64,000 nt of DNA from Candidatus Nitrosomarinus catalina. GTDB taxonomy: Archaea; Thermoproteota; Nitrososphaeria; Nitrososphaerales; Nitrosopumilaceae. The stretch is from positions 406,988-470,987 of the forward strand of contig NZ_CP021324.1 of NCBI RefSeq assembly GCF_002156965.1, given 5' to 3'. The notes beneath the pieces were generated by a model, which did no database searches, was not told where the DNA came from, and saw only the letters and a program-made list of their open reading frames with translations. Shown piece by piece: positions 36,522 to 44,527 of the stretch. The position numbers and the translations under genes are program-made. The number at the start of each line of letters is the position of its first letter. Position 1 is the stretch's first letter.

Positions 36522-37685
36522 TTATTTTCTTAAATCTAGTGTTTTGTATTCGCATCCTTGAGGACCGCAATATTTTCCTACATACACTGCCTTAGGTCTA
36601 TACAATGCTGTTTTAGGTGCTGCTTCTGCAAACTTTTCTTCAATGATGTGTGCTGCCCAACCTGCAACTCTGGAAATCGCAAATATTGGTGTATTTAGAT
36701 CAACTGGAATTTTTAGCATATAGTAAATTGATGCACTGTACAAATCCACATTTGGATAGATGTCTTTACCTTTTTGGGATTTCATTTCTGAAATTGTTGC
36801 GGTTTCAATTTTTTCTGTCATGTCAAACCATTTCTCTTTACTTTTAGCTGCAAGTTTTCTTGATAGCTCTTTTAAGACTTGGGCTCGTGGGTCATATGTT
36901 TTGTATACTGCATGACCCATCCCCATAACTTTTTCACCTTGGGATAGTTTTTCTTTTATCCATGGCTCTACTTTATCAATATCTGAAATCTCCAATAACA
37001 TTTTCATTACTTCTGTATTTGCACCTCCATGTAATTCTCCACTTAGTGCACCAATAGCTGCACTAGATGCTGAGTACATATGTGCACGTGTTGATGCTAC
37101 TTGTCTTGCAGTAAATGTTGATGCATTAAATGTATGATCAGCATGTAGGATCAAACAAACATCAAAAATCTTTTCTACTTCTGAATCTGGTTTTTCTCCT
37201 GACATCATGTATAGGAAATTTGCAGCATGACTCAGTGATGCATCTGGATCAATTATTTGCAAACCATTTCTAATTCTTTGCCAACTTGCAATGATGGTTG
37301 GAACTTTTGCAATTAGGTTTATTGCTTTTTCATAACTTGCATCCTTGTTGGCAAATTCTTCATCATAATATCCTGCCAGTGCTGAGACAAATGCTTGAAG
37401 CATGTCCATAGGATCTGCATCTCCGCGCCAATTTTCCATGTTTTTTTGCATTTGTTTTGGAATGTATCTGGCTTCCACTAATTTTGTATTAAATTCATTT
37501 AATTCTTGTTTTGTAGGTAATTTGTCATATAACAGAAGATATGCTGTTTCTTCAAAAGTTGAATTTTTTGTAAGATCTAAAATATCAAATCCTCTATAGA
37601 TTAATTTTCCTTTTCCACCATCAATGTTGGATATTTTGGTATCAGCTACTTCTATGCCTCGAAGTCCAATATTTTTTGTCTCCAT
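36522..37685 (-). CDS. Citrate synthase
   Basis: It condenses acetyl-CoA and oxaloacetate. The start METKNIGLRGI (ATG 37685) is preferred over an in-frame ATG at 37706. The two catalytic histidine regions are LHADHTFNASTF and LHGGANTEVM / GMGHAVYKTYDPRA, and the aspartate lies in DLYSASIYY. The 387-residue length suits the small dimeric archaeal type. In 3HP/4HB autotrophs it feeds the oxidative branch for biosynthesis (inference). Confidence 0.95.
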   Translation of the reverse strand: METKNIGLRGIEVADTKISNIDGGKGKLIYRGFDILDLTKNSTFEETAYLLLYDKLPTKQELNEFNTKLVEARYIPKQMQKNMENWRGDADPMDMLQAFVSALAGYYDEEFANKDASYEKAINLIAKVPTIIASWQRIRNGLQIIDPDASLSHAANFLYMMSGEKPDSEVEKIFDVCLILHADHTFNASTFTARQVASTRAHMYSASSAAIGALSGELHGGANTEVMKMLLEISDIDKVEPWIKEKLSQGEKVMGMGHAVYKTYDPRAQVLKELSRKLAAKSKEKWFDMTEKIETATISEMKSQKGKDIYPNVDLYSASIYYMLKIPVDLNTPIFAISRVAGWAAHIIEEKFAEAAPKTALYRPKAVYVGKYCGPQGCEYKTLDLRK

Positions 37686-37801
37686 ATAGTGCCTATCAAA
37701 TTTCATCTATTATATTTTCTCCAAAATTGTAATAGTAAATTTAGTAATTTGTCTAATATGACAACTTTTGTTCATAAATCAAAATTTCCAATCAAAAATT
37801 A

Positions 37802-37993
37802 ATGAATATTGAAGAGAGAAAAAATTTGCAGCATTTAGATGAATTAATTTTGAATGCTTCTGATGAAGAATTAGAAAAAATTCAAGAAATTGATTATCAG
37901 ACCCAATTAGATGGTGAGTCTTTTTATCATATTTATGTAGATTCTGATTCCTTGGTTCCACCTAGTATCAAAAAATCTTTTAGAAAATCTTAA
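37802..37993 (+). CDS. Small acidic protein, function unknown
   Basis: The 63-residue protein has a helical N-terminus (EERKNLQHLDELILNASDEE) and a tail ending in IKKSFRKS. It lies 47 bp upstream of the DHH phosphoesterase gene on the same strand. No family recognised. Confidence 0.5.
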   Translation: MNIEERKNLQHLDELILNASDEELEKIQEIDYQTQLDGESFYHIYVDSDSLVPPSIKKSFRKS

Positions 37994-38040
37994 TCTGTTT
38001 TTCTTCATTTAAATGAGGGTTTGTAGAATTTTAGCATATA

Positions 38041-39213
38041 TTGGCAGTAAAAAAAAAAGTAATATCTAAAAAAACCGCAGCTAAAAAAGTAACAAAAAAA
38101 GTTACAGCCAAAAAAACCACAGCTAAAAAAGTAACAAAAAAAGTTACAGCCAAAAAAACCGCAGCTAAAAAAGTAACAAAAAAAGTAACAAAAAAAGTAA
38201 CAAAAAAAGTAACAAAAAAAGTACCAATTAAATCTAAAAAAAATAAAGTAATTTGTATTTCTCATAAGGAAGATTGTGATGGAATTAGTTCTGCAGCCCT
38301 TATTCGACAAGCTTTTGGTGGTGATGCACTACTTGTAGATTATCCTGGTCAAATGGAAGCATTAAACCAAGTTGTGTTAGATGAAAAATTAAAATCATTA
38401 TTTATTTGTGATTTGGGATTGAGTAAAAAAACTCAAGATGAATTTATTGAACTGATGACAAAATTGAGAAAAAATAAAGTCTCAGTAACTTACATTGACC
38501 ATCATGATATTGATCCAACTGTTGTTACTGCTTTAGAAAAAATCAAAGTTAAGGTTATTCATGATATTAATGAATGTACAACTGTTCAAGTTTACAATGC
38601 ATACAAATCAAAATTAAATGATCATGCTTCTTTTGTTGCAACATGTGCTGCTATTACCGACTATATGGAAGATAGACCTCTAGGTTCTAAATTACTTCAA
38701 ATCTATGATAGACAGTTTGCACTGATTAGTGCTACTGTAATGACTTACAATATTGTTGGACATCAAAGGGAACCTGATTATTTACAATACTTGGTTGAAG
38801 AATTAGCTGATTCAAAATTCCCTCACGACATTCCAAATACTTATGAATTTGCACAGATTCAAGTAGAGAAATTATCTCAAATGATTGCTAAAGTAAAAAA
38901 AGGTATGAAAACAATGACTAATCTTGGTCATATGGAAATTTTAGACTCTGGCGCTAGTGGTGCTGTAAATTTTGTCATGGGATTATCTGGAAAAGATGTT
39001 GGAGTTGCATACAAAGAAAGAGTTGATCATGGGATTTATGCTGTTTCAGTAAGGGGTTCAAAAAACTGTAAAGTTCATTTGGGAAAAATTGTTAATCTTT
39101 TGGCAACTAGTCTCGGTGGATCTGGTGGTGGCCATGATAAGGCATGTGGAGCTGTAGTTCCAAAACCAAAAATTAAAAAATTCATAACTGAATTAAATAA
39201 GAAAGTAAAATAA
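38041..39213 (+). CDS. DHH-family phosphoesterase with a histone-H1-like N-terminal tail
   Basis: The start is TTG at 38041, because a stop codon lies three codons upstream and the next methionine is far inside. Residues 1-65 are Lys/Ala/Thr/Val repeats such as KKVTKKVTAKKT, like linker-histone tails. Then comes a DHH domain: ISHKEDCDGISSAALI, YIDHHDIDPT, and the DHHA1 signature GGSGGGHDKACGAVV. The domain suits a RecJ- or nanoRNase-like phosphodiesterase acting on nucleic acids. The basic tail could tether it to DNA or RNA. The shadow ORF 38005-38310 is not coding. Confidence 0.88.
   Translation: MAVKKKVISKKTAAKKVTKKVTAKKTTAKKVTKKVTAKKTAAKKVTKKVTKKVTKKVTKKVPIKSKKNKVICISHKEDCDGISSAALIRQAFGGDALLVDYPGQMEALNQVVLDEKLKSLFICDLGLSKKTQDEFIELMTKLRKNKVSVTYIDHHDIDPTVVTALEKIKVKVIHDINECTTVQVYNAYKSKLNDHASFVATCAAITDYMEDRPLGSKLLQIYDRQFALISATVMTYNIVGHQREPDYLQYLVEELADSKFPHDIPNTYEFAQIQVEKLSQMIAKVKKGMKTMTNLGHMEILDSGASGAVNFVMGLSGKDVGVAYKERVDHGIYAVSVRGSKNCKVHLGKIVNLLATSLGGSGGGHDKACGAVVPKPKIKKFITELNKKVK
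38050..38235 (+). repeat. Lysine-codon-rich tandem repeat encoding the H1-like tail
   Basis: The stretch is made of irregular repeats of short units built on AAAAAAGTAACAAAAAAAGT and codes for Lys-Lys-Val-Thr type units. Its base use is strongly A-rich on the plus strand. Such a tract could change length by slippage. Confidence 0.8.
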
Positions 39214-39229
39214 TCTTTTAAAATATTTT

Positions 39230-39685
39230 TTATTCTGAAAATTCAATTATTGCATCAATTTCTGTCATTGAATTTAATGGGAGGCATGCAACACCCATTG
39301 CAATTCTTGAATGTTTTCCCTTGTCTCCAAAAATCTCAAAAAACAAATCTGAAGCTGCATTAATCACTTTTGGATGTTGATAGAACTCTGGATCTGAATT
39401 CACAAATCCCGATAATCTGACAATTCTTGCCACCCTATCTAAATTTCCTAACTCTCTTTTCATTTGTGCTAATAGGTTTATGGCACACATTCTAGCTGAT
39501 TTTTGAGCTGTTTCTAAATTATCATCGGAGACTTTTCCTGTAAATAGCACTTTGCCATTTTCCATTGGAATTTGACCTGAAATGAATAGTAAATTCCCTG
39601 TTTTTACTGCTGGAATGTATGATCCTGCAGGAGTTGGTGGATTCGGTAATGTGATTTCTAATGATTTAATTTTCTCTTCAATCAA
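39230..39685 (-). CDS. RidA/YjgF-family protein
   Basis: The 151-residue protein follows the RidA pattern, with YIPAVKTGNLLFISGQIP near the start, NLLAQMKRELGNLDRVARIV, and the closing HSRIAMGVACLPLNSMTEIDAII. Such proteins hydrolyse reactive enamine/imine intermediates released by PLP enzymes. The final conserved arginine and glutamate (SRI, EID) are present. It is 27 bp downstream of the TrmB-like gene on the same strand. Confidence 0.92.
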   Translation of the reverse strand: MIEEKIKSLEITLPNPPTPAGSYIPAVKTGNLLFISGQIPMENGKVLFTGKVSDDNLETAQKSARMCAINLLAQMKRELGNLDRVARIVRLSGFVNSDPEFYQHPKVINAASDLFFEIFGDKGKHSRIAMGVACLPLNSMTEIDAIIEFSE

Positions 39686-39712
39686 TATTTGAAATGATTT
39701 TTGAGCCTGATT

Positions 39713-40873
39713 TTAGTTTTTACTTATTTTGATGTGAACTTTTTCCCCTTTATTGGAATTATTCTGATAAACAGTTCTAGTTTTGTATCCTTGTTTTTGC
39801 AAATAACTATCTAAAATAGAGACCCATGGTAATGAGTGTCCGCTATTTAATTTTGAATCTACTGTGATGTTCTTGGTATTTGCTTCAAAATTAACGTGTC
39901 CTGAACAAGTAATTTGTATTACTGCGTCTATGATTTCAATTACATCGTCTAGTGATTTTGTTTTTAGGTTAATTCCATTTTTTTCTAATAGCTTGATCAT
40001 ATCTAATTCTGGCTTTTTTGATAACATTGTAGAATTTAGAATATGCGTCAAACCTGACTCATTAATAATTTTAATAATTTTATAAATTTCATGAGCTTCT
40101 GTTTTTGTCATGTCTGCCACTACTTTGGTTTTAATTGAATTTTTCCAAATATTTGAAAATACTTTTTCTTGATTGACTCCTAAAATTTCTGTTGAAGAAA
40201 ATATTGCACCTTTTCCATTATCGTTATTTATCATTAACAATTCTGTTTCATCAAAAATAAAACAATTTTGAACAACATCTGATGTTTTAATTTCTACTCC
40301 ATCTGGAATTGCTCTATATGCTTCTGAACAAATTTGTGACGCTGGGATGATTAATTTTACATCTAAGTTTCTTCGAATAACTCCTACTAACTGTTCTTTA
40401 CATTCTGATAATAATCCTAACCCTCCTTGATCAGTCATTATTTTTATTGATGATTTTGATCCTTCAATCATTGTTTGAAGTTGATTTAACACCTTGTTAG
40501 CACTAATGTGAAAATATCTTTTTTCTTCAGAACCTCTTGATTTTCTACTTTCTTCACTGGTTTTTTTCAAATTTGATACCAGTGTATTCATTGCATTCAC
40601 TTTGTTGATTTGCTCATGGATCACATCATCAAATGCATCTTCTGGAGAAATTGCTGTACACATTATTGGTTTACTTTTTGATATGATGACTAGTTTCTTA
40701 TTTTGTAATTTTAGTAGTGTTGGATAAACTTTAGTTCTGGGAATTTCTGAATAATATGATAATTCGCTGGCCGACACTGTTCCTTTAGAAATTAGTGCTA
40801 CATATGCCTGAGCTTCGTATTTGCTGAGCCCAAATTCTTCTAAACTGACTGTTAATACTTGCTCTTTTACCAT
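39713..40873 (-). CDS. TrmB-family transcriptional regulator
   Basis: The 386-residue protein begins with a winged-HTH (SLEEFGLSKYEAQAYVALIS, then VSASELSYYSEIPRTKVYPTLLKLQ), the TrmB hallmark. The rest is a larger sensor-like part (SEEKRYFHISANKVLNQL, KSSIKIMTDQGG, VIRRNLDVKLIIP) with PLD-like strands. TrmB relatives are numerous in ammonia-oxidising archaea. It is divergent from the ESCRT-III-like/cdvC cluster, and the palindrome at 40966 lies between them. Confidence 0.88.
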   Translation of the reverse strand: MVKEQVLTVSLEEFGLSKYEAQAYVALISKGTVSASELSYYSEIPRTKVYPTLLKLQNKKLVIISKSKPIMCTAISPEDAFDDVIHEQINKVNAMNTLVSNLKKTSEESRKSRGSEEKRYFHISANKVLNQLQTMIEGSKSSIKIMTDQGGLGLLSECKEQLVGVIRRNLDVKLIIPASQICSEAYRAIPDGVEIKTSDVVQNCFIFDETELLMINNDNGKGAIFSSTEILGVNQEKVFSNIWKNSIKTKVVADMTKTEAHEIYKIIKIINESGLTHILNSTMLSKKPELDMIKLLEKNGINLKTKSLDDVIEIIDAVIQITCSGHVNFEANTKNITVDSKLNSGHSLPWVSILDSYLQKQGYKTRTVYQNNSNKGEKVHIKISKN

Positions 40874-40965
40874 GTTTTTACTAAATTTGTTATTAGGTAA
40901 AATTGAGAGCTAAATTCCTTTACACAATTACTCAAAAAAAATCAAAAATGTATCTGCTGATGGGT

Positions 40966-40979
40966 GTAACTGTAGTTAC
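40966..40979. promoter_or_regulatory. Palindrome between trmB-like gene and the ESCRT-III-like/cdvC cluster
   Basis: GTAACT-GT-AGTTAC is a perfect 6-bp dyad around a 2-bp centre. It lies 93 bp upstream of the TrmB-like gene start at 40873 and 52 bp upstream of the start at 41031, where an operator might act on either or both genes. No binding data are available. Confidence 0.4.
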
Positions 40980-41030
40980 GAAAATTATTGTGACATCGTC
41001 CTCAAATACAAAATATTGTTTAACAATAGT

Positions 41031-41594
41031 ATGTTAGTCAATTATAGTCTTGATTCCATAGAATCAGAAAATGCTTTTAATTCTGTAACACTTGTTCCTA
41101 GATTAGATTACTCTGTTAATTTACTTGCAGGTATTGTGGAAATTCTTCAAGAAAAAAGAATTGAATTAAAAAATCTAAATGAGTATCTTGTTACTGATTT
41201 TAATGAAAATGAAAAATCTCATATTCAAAGTGTTGAATTAGAACATCTTGTACTCTATTCTTTGGAAATATTGCTTAAAATTCAAAATCAAATTAGTTCC
41301 ATTTCCGGAATACACAGTATTCCTGAAATCCTTCCATCTTCGATTCCTATGATACGAACAATTAGTGCAAAATTATTTGTTATTTATCCTACATGTAGTC
41401 AAAAACTATCTGAATTATCTGTACATCTTGGTAGTATTGTTTTAGATGCTGCAACTCTGACTAAAGCTCGTTTTGATTTTAGTAAATCTAATCATACTTC
41501 ATCACTGTTATTGGATGAAGTAAAATTGATGGCTGACTCTAAATTAAATAAGCAGTACCCTCTTGTTGATTTTTTTAAATTATTCAATGTTTGA
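41031..41594 (+). CDS. Divergent ESCRT-III / CdvB-like protein (candidate)
   Basis: The 187-residue helical protein follows the ESCRT-III (CdvB/Snf7) plan. A first helix pair is in LVPRLDYSVNLLAGIVEILQ. A later paired helix (EHLVLYSLEILLKIQNQIS) parallels the CdvB stretch where residues run ALEQ-LRL. A further helix holds PMIRTISAKLFVIYP then SELSVHLGSIVLDA, like the CdvB segment ending PEAE...ISELL...ILVDAG. The end reads LLLDEVKLMADSKLNKQYP, like CdvB ends of the pattern ILEEA...K.KEKFP. I chose ATG 41031 over TTG 41016. Two genes downstream is cdvC, the ATPase that disassembles such polymers. The match is by memory. Confidence 0.68.
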   Translation: MLVNYSLDSIESENAFNSVTLVPRLDYSVNLLAGIVEILQEKRIELKNLNEYLVTDFNENEKSHIQSVELEHLVLYSLEILLKIQNQISSISGIHSIPEILPSSIPMIRTISAKLFVIYPTCSQKLSELSVHLGSIVLDAATLTKARFDFSKSNHTSSLLLDEVKLMADSKLNKQYPLVDFFKLFNV

Positions 41595-41596
41595 TT

Positions 41597-42085
41597 ATGC
41601 TTAACTCTAAACGTGATTTTTTCAAAGACATTGACCGAATTCGTTCGCTTTCTACGGTAATTGATAAAAAACTATCTGAAGTAAAACCTTCTGATGAGGA
41701 TAAAATTGATAAATTAACTTTGGAAGAATTACAGGATTTGGAGAAAATTGCTGGAATTGCCGATTTTATGCTAACAAAATATGCTGATAAAAAGGAAATG
41801 TGCTCAATTTTAAAGAATTTTACCTCTGTAATTTCTGAAACTACTGATTCTATGGGTGATTTAGATGATGAAATTTCTGAATTAATTTTATCTGCTGAGG
41901 ATTCTATTAGTAAAGTAAAGGATTTACACGCTCATATTGATGATAAATCAAATTTTAAAAAAAAATATTCTGATGGCCCAGACTATGATCAGGCTCAAAC
42001 AAGTTCAATTAATTTAACCAATTTTGTGACAGAGATTAACACAGTAGAATACCAACAAAAATCTTCAGGACATAACACAAGGTAA
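41597..42085 (+). CDS. Small helical protein in the cdvC cluster, function unknown
   Basis: The 162-residue protein is helical and charged, with possible coiled coil in DFFKDIDRIRSLSTVIDKKL, LDDEISELILSAEDSISKV and VKDLHAHIDDKS. It starts at ATG 41597, 2 bp after the end of the ESCRT-III-like gene, and ends 5 bp before cdvC. I do not recognise a family. Its context suggests a partner of cell division or membrane remodelling. Confidence 0.6.
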   Translation: MLNSKRDFFKDIDRIRSLSTVIDKKLSEVKPSDEDKIDKLTLEELQDLEKIAGIADFMLTKYADKKEMCSILKNFTSVISETTDSMGDLDDEISELILSAEDSISKVKDLHAHIDDKSNFKKKYSDGPDYDQAQTSSINLTNFVTEINTVEYQQKSSGHNTR

Positions 42086-42090
42086 ATGAA

Positions 42091-43284
42091 ATGAGTCTCG
42101 CACCACAAGAATTAGAAAACACTGCAAGCAAATATGCTTCAGAAGCAATCAAATTTGATTCTCAAGGTGCACGTGGAATGGCAATCACTCATTATCAACA
42201 TGCAATTGATTCACTCGTAAAATTGCTGCAACTATATCCTAATAGCAAATTAAATGAAATTTACAAACAAAGATGCAACTCTTATCATGATAGAATTGGC
42301 GCATTGCAACAATCTCATGGTGTAGAACCTGCAGTTGATCCAAAAGCCTCTGAGTCTGACCAAAAAGCATCCGTAAAAAGGCAAGAAAATGAAAATGATT
42401 TTGAAGATCTTGTGATGAAAGAAAAACCTGATGTTACTTGGGACCAAGTAATTGGATTAGATGATGCTAAAAGTGCACTACGTGAATCAATAGTTTATCC
42501 TACAAAAAGACCTGATTTGTTTCCTCTTGGTTGGCCAAAAGGAATGTTATTGTATGGCCCACCTGGAACTGGAAAAACAATGTTGGCAGCTGCAACTGCA
42601 AATGAAATGGATGGATATTTCATAAATGTTGATGCATCATCATTAATGAGTAAGTGGTTAGGTGAAGCAGAAAAGAATGTTTCAAAATTATTTGTTATGG
42701 CCAGACAATATGCTGAAAAAGAAGGCAAACCTGTTATCTTGTTTGTAGATGAGGTAGATTCCTTACTTGGTGCAAGAAGTAGTGAAGTCGGTGGTGAGGT
42801 TAGAACAAAAAATCAATTCTTAACTGAAATGGATGGAGTAAATGGAAAAGGTAAACAATTGATGCTTTATGTTATCGGTGCAACTAACAAACCTTGGAGT
42901 CTTGACGCACCCTTTTTGAGAAGATTCCAAAAAAGAATCTATGTTAATCTTCCAACACAAGCAGCTAGAGAAAATCTCTTTGATCAATATACTGCAAAAT
43001 TAAGTAAAACTTTTGATGTTAAAACTTCTGAATTGGCTAAATTATTTGATGGATACAGTGCAAGTGATATCAAAGATGTATGTCAAGCAGCACAAATTAA
43101 AACGGTTCATGAAATTTTTGACTCCCCTGATTATCATGAACCTATTGAGGGAGAGGAACCTGTTCAACCAAGAGATCTAAACACAGATGATTTTAAGTCC
43201 ATTATGGCACGAAGAAAACCTAGTGTTTCTGTTGAAATGATACGTGCATATCACAAATGGAGCGAAGAATTCCAAGCACTTTGA
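42091..43284 (+). CDS. cdvC: Cell-division ATPase CdvC (Vps4-like)
   Basis: The N-terminal part, about residues 1-80, is a helical MIT-type domain (ASKYASEAIKFDSQG, HYQHAIDSLVKLL) that binds ESCRT-III tails. The AAA+ part has Walker A GPPGTGKT at about residues 156-163, Walker B VILFVDEVD near 216-224, and the arginine-finger region FLRRFQKRIYV. The C-terminal Vps4 segment (IRAYHKWSEEFQ) follows. In Crenarchaeota and Thaumarchaeota it works with CdvA and CdvB to constrict and part the membrane. The two upstream genes lie 2-5 bp away on the same strand. Confidence 0.94.
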   Translation: MSLAPQELENTASKYASEAIKFDSQGARGMAITHYQHAIDSLVKLLQLYPNSKLNEIYKQRCNSYHDRIGALQQSHGVEPAVDPKASESDQKASVKRQENENDFEDLVMKEKPDVTWDQVIGLDDAKSALRESIVYPTKRPDLFPLGWPKGMLLYGPPGTGKTMLAAATANEMDGYFINVDASSLMSKWLGEAEKNVSKLFVMARQYAEKEGKPVILFVDEVDSLLGARSSEVGGEVRTKNQFLTEMDGVNGKGKQLMLYVIGATNKPWSLDAPFLRRFQKRIYVNLPTQAARENLFDQYTAKLSKTFDVKTSELAKLFDGYSASDIKDVCQAAQIKTVHEIFDSPDYHEPIEGEEPVQPRDLNTDDFKSIMARRKPSVSVEMIRAYHKWSEEFQAL

Positions 43285-43375
43285 TTGTTTGAATAACAAT
43301 TTGCGATCAATTTTCAGATTTTATTTTCCACAAAAAACTTAAATTCACTTTAGTTCGGACTCAACGAGGGTCACA

Positions 43376-44527
43376 ATTACTACAAAGAAATCAAGTCACG
43401 CAAAAAAGTTTGGAAAACTAATTTTTGATGATGGGACTGTAATTGATGGTGAAGGGTTTGGTTATTCTACAACAACTTTTGGTGAAATTGTATTTAATAC
43501 TGGGATGGTTGGCTATACCGAAGCTCTGACAGATCCTTCATACAATGGTCAGTTACTTACTTTGACATATCCTTTAGTTGGAAATTATGGTATTCCAGAT
43601 CCTAAAATAACTGATGAAGATGGAATTTCAAAATATTTTGAATCTGACAAAATTCAGATTCGAGGATTAGTAATTCATGAATTATCGTTAACTGCAAGTC
43701 ATTGGAATCTTTCTATGACTTTAGACGAATGGATGTATAATGAAAAAGTTCCAGGTATTTCTGGAATTGATACGCGTGCATTAACTATGAAACTTCGAAA
43801 TAGTGGGGTAATGATGGGTGCATTAGTTGTATCTGATTCAGAAATTGATGTTGAAGAAGTAAAAAAACAACTTGCTTCAGCAACTCATTATGATTCTGAA
43901 CAATTTATGGATGAGGTATCTACAAAACAAGAAAAAATCTATGGTAGTGAAGAACAAACTGTTGTCATTGTTGACACTGGGGCAAAAAATGCAATTATCC
44001 GAAATGTACGTGAAATAGGATATAGGGCAATTTTAGTTCCGTGGAATACTCCTTACGAAAAAATAATGTCTTATAATCCTAAAGGTGTTGTACTGAGTAG
44101 CGGTCCTGGTGATCCACAAAAATGTCCTGATACAATTTCTGCAGTAAAAAAATTAATTGAAAATAATGTTCCTACATTGGGTATTTGTTTAGGTGCACAA
44201 ATAATTGGAATTGCTGGAAATACTGATACTTACAAATTAAAATATGGTCATCGAGGTCAAAACAAACCTTGCATAAATCTTGATAATAATCAAGTATATG
44301 TTACAAGTCAAAATCATGGATATGGTATAACCCCTGAATCTCTTGAAAAATCTGATTTTGATTTATGGTTTAAGAATGCTGATGATAAAACTGTAGAAGG
44401 AATTAAGCATAAAAAACAAAATTGTATTGCTGTACAATTTCATCCTGAAGCTGCACCTGGTCCAAACGATTGTAAATTTATTTTTGAGAAACTTAAAACT
44501 TTGATGGAGTCTAAAACAAATGCCTAA
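43376..44527 (+). CDS. carA: Carbamoyl-phosphate synthase small (glutaminase) subunit, apparent ATT start
   Basis: The subunit hydrolyses glutamine to feed ammonia to CarB. The class I glutaminase triad lies in GICLGAQIIG (Cys) and AVQFHPEAAPG (His, Glu). Homology to CarA runs back past the ATG at 43505: VIDGEGFGYSTTTFGEIVFNTG is typical CarA and lies upstream. The upstream frame has no ATG, GTG or TTG before a stop at 43340-43342. An ATT at 43376 (ITTKKSSHAKKFGK) is preceded by GAGGG at the right distance. I therefore infer ATT initiation. carB starts 8 nt inside its end. Confidence 0.88.
   Translation: MTTKKSSHAKKFGKLIFDDGTVIDGEGFGYSTTTFGEIVFNTGMVGYTEALTDPSYNGQLLTLTYPLVGNYGIPDPKITDEDGISKYFESDKIQIRGLVIHELSLTASHWNLSMTLDEWMYNEKVPGISGIDTRALTMKLRNSGVMMGALVVSDSEIDVEEVKKQLASATHYDSEQFMDEVSTKQEKIYGSEEQTVVIVDTGAKNAIIRNVREIGYRAILVPWNTPYEKIMSYNPKGVVLSSGPGDPQKCPDTISAVKKLIENNVPTLGICLGAQIIGIAGNTDTYKLKYGHRGQNKPCINLDNNQVYVTSQNHGYGITPESLEKSDFDLWFKNADDKTVEGIKHKKQNCIAVQFHPEAAPGPNDCKFIFEKLKTLMESKTNA

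Noticed and set aside
38005..38310. Phe/Cys-rich ORF on the minus strand
   Set aside because: Antisense reading of the lysine-rich tail of the DHH protein.
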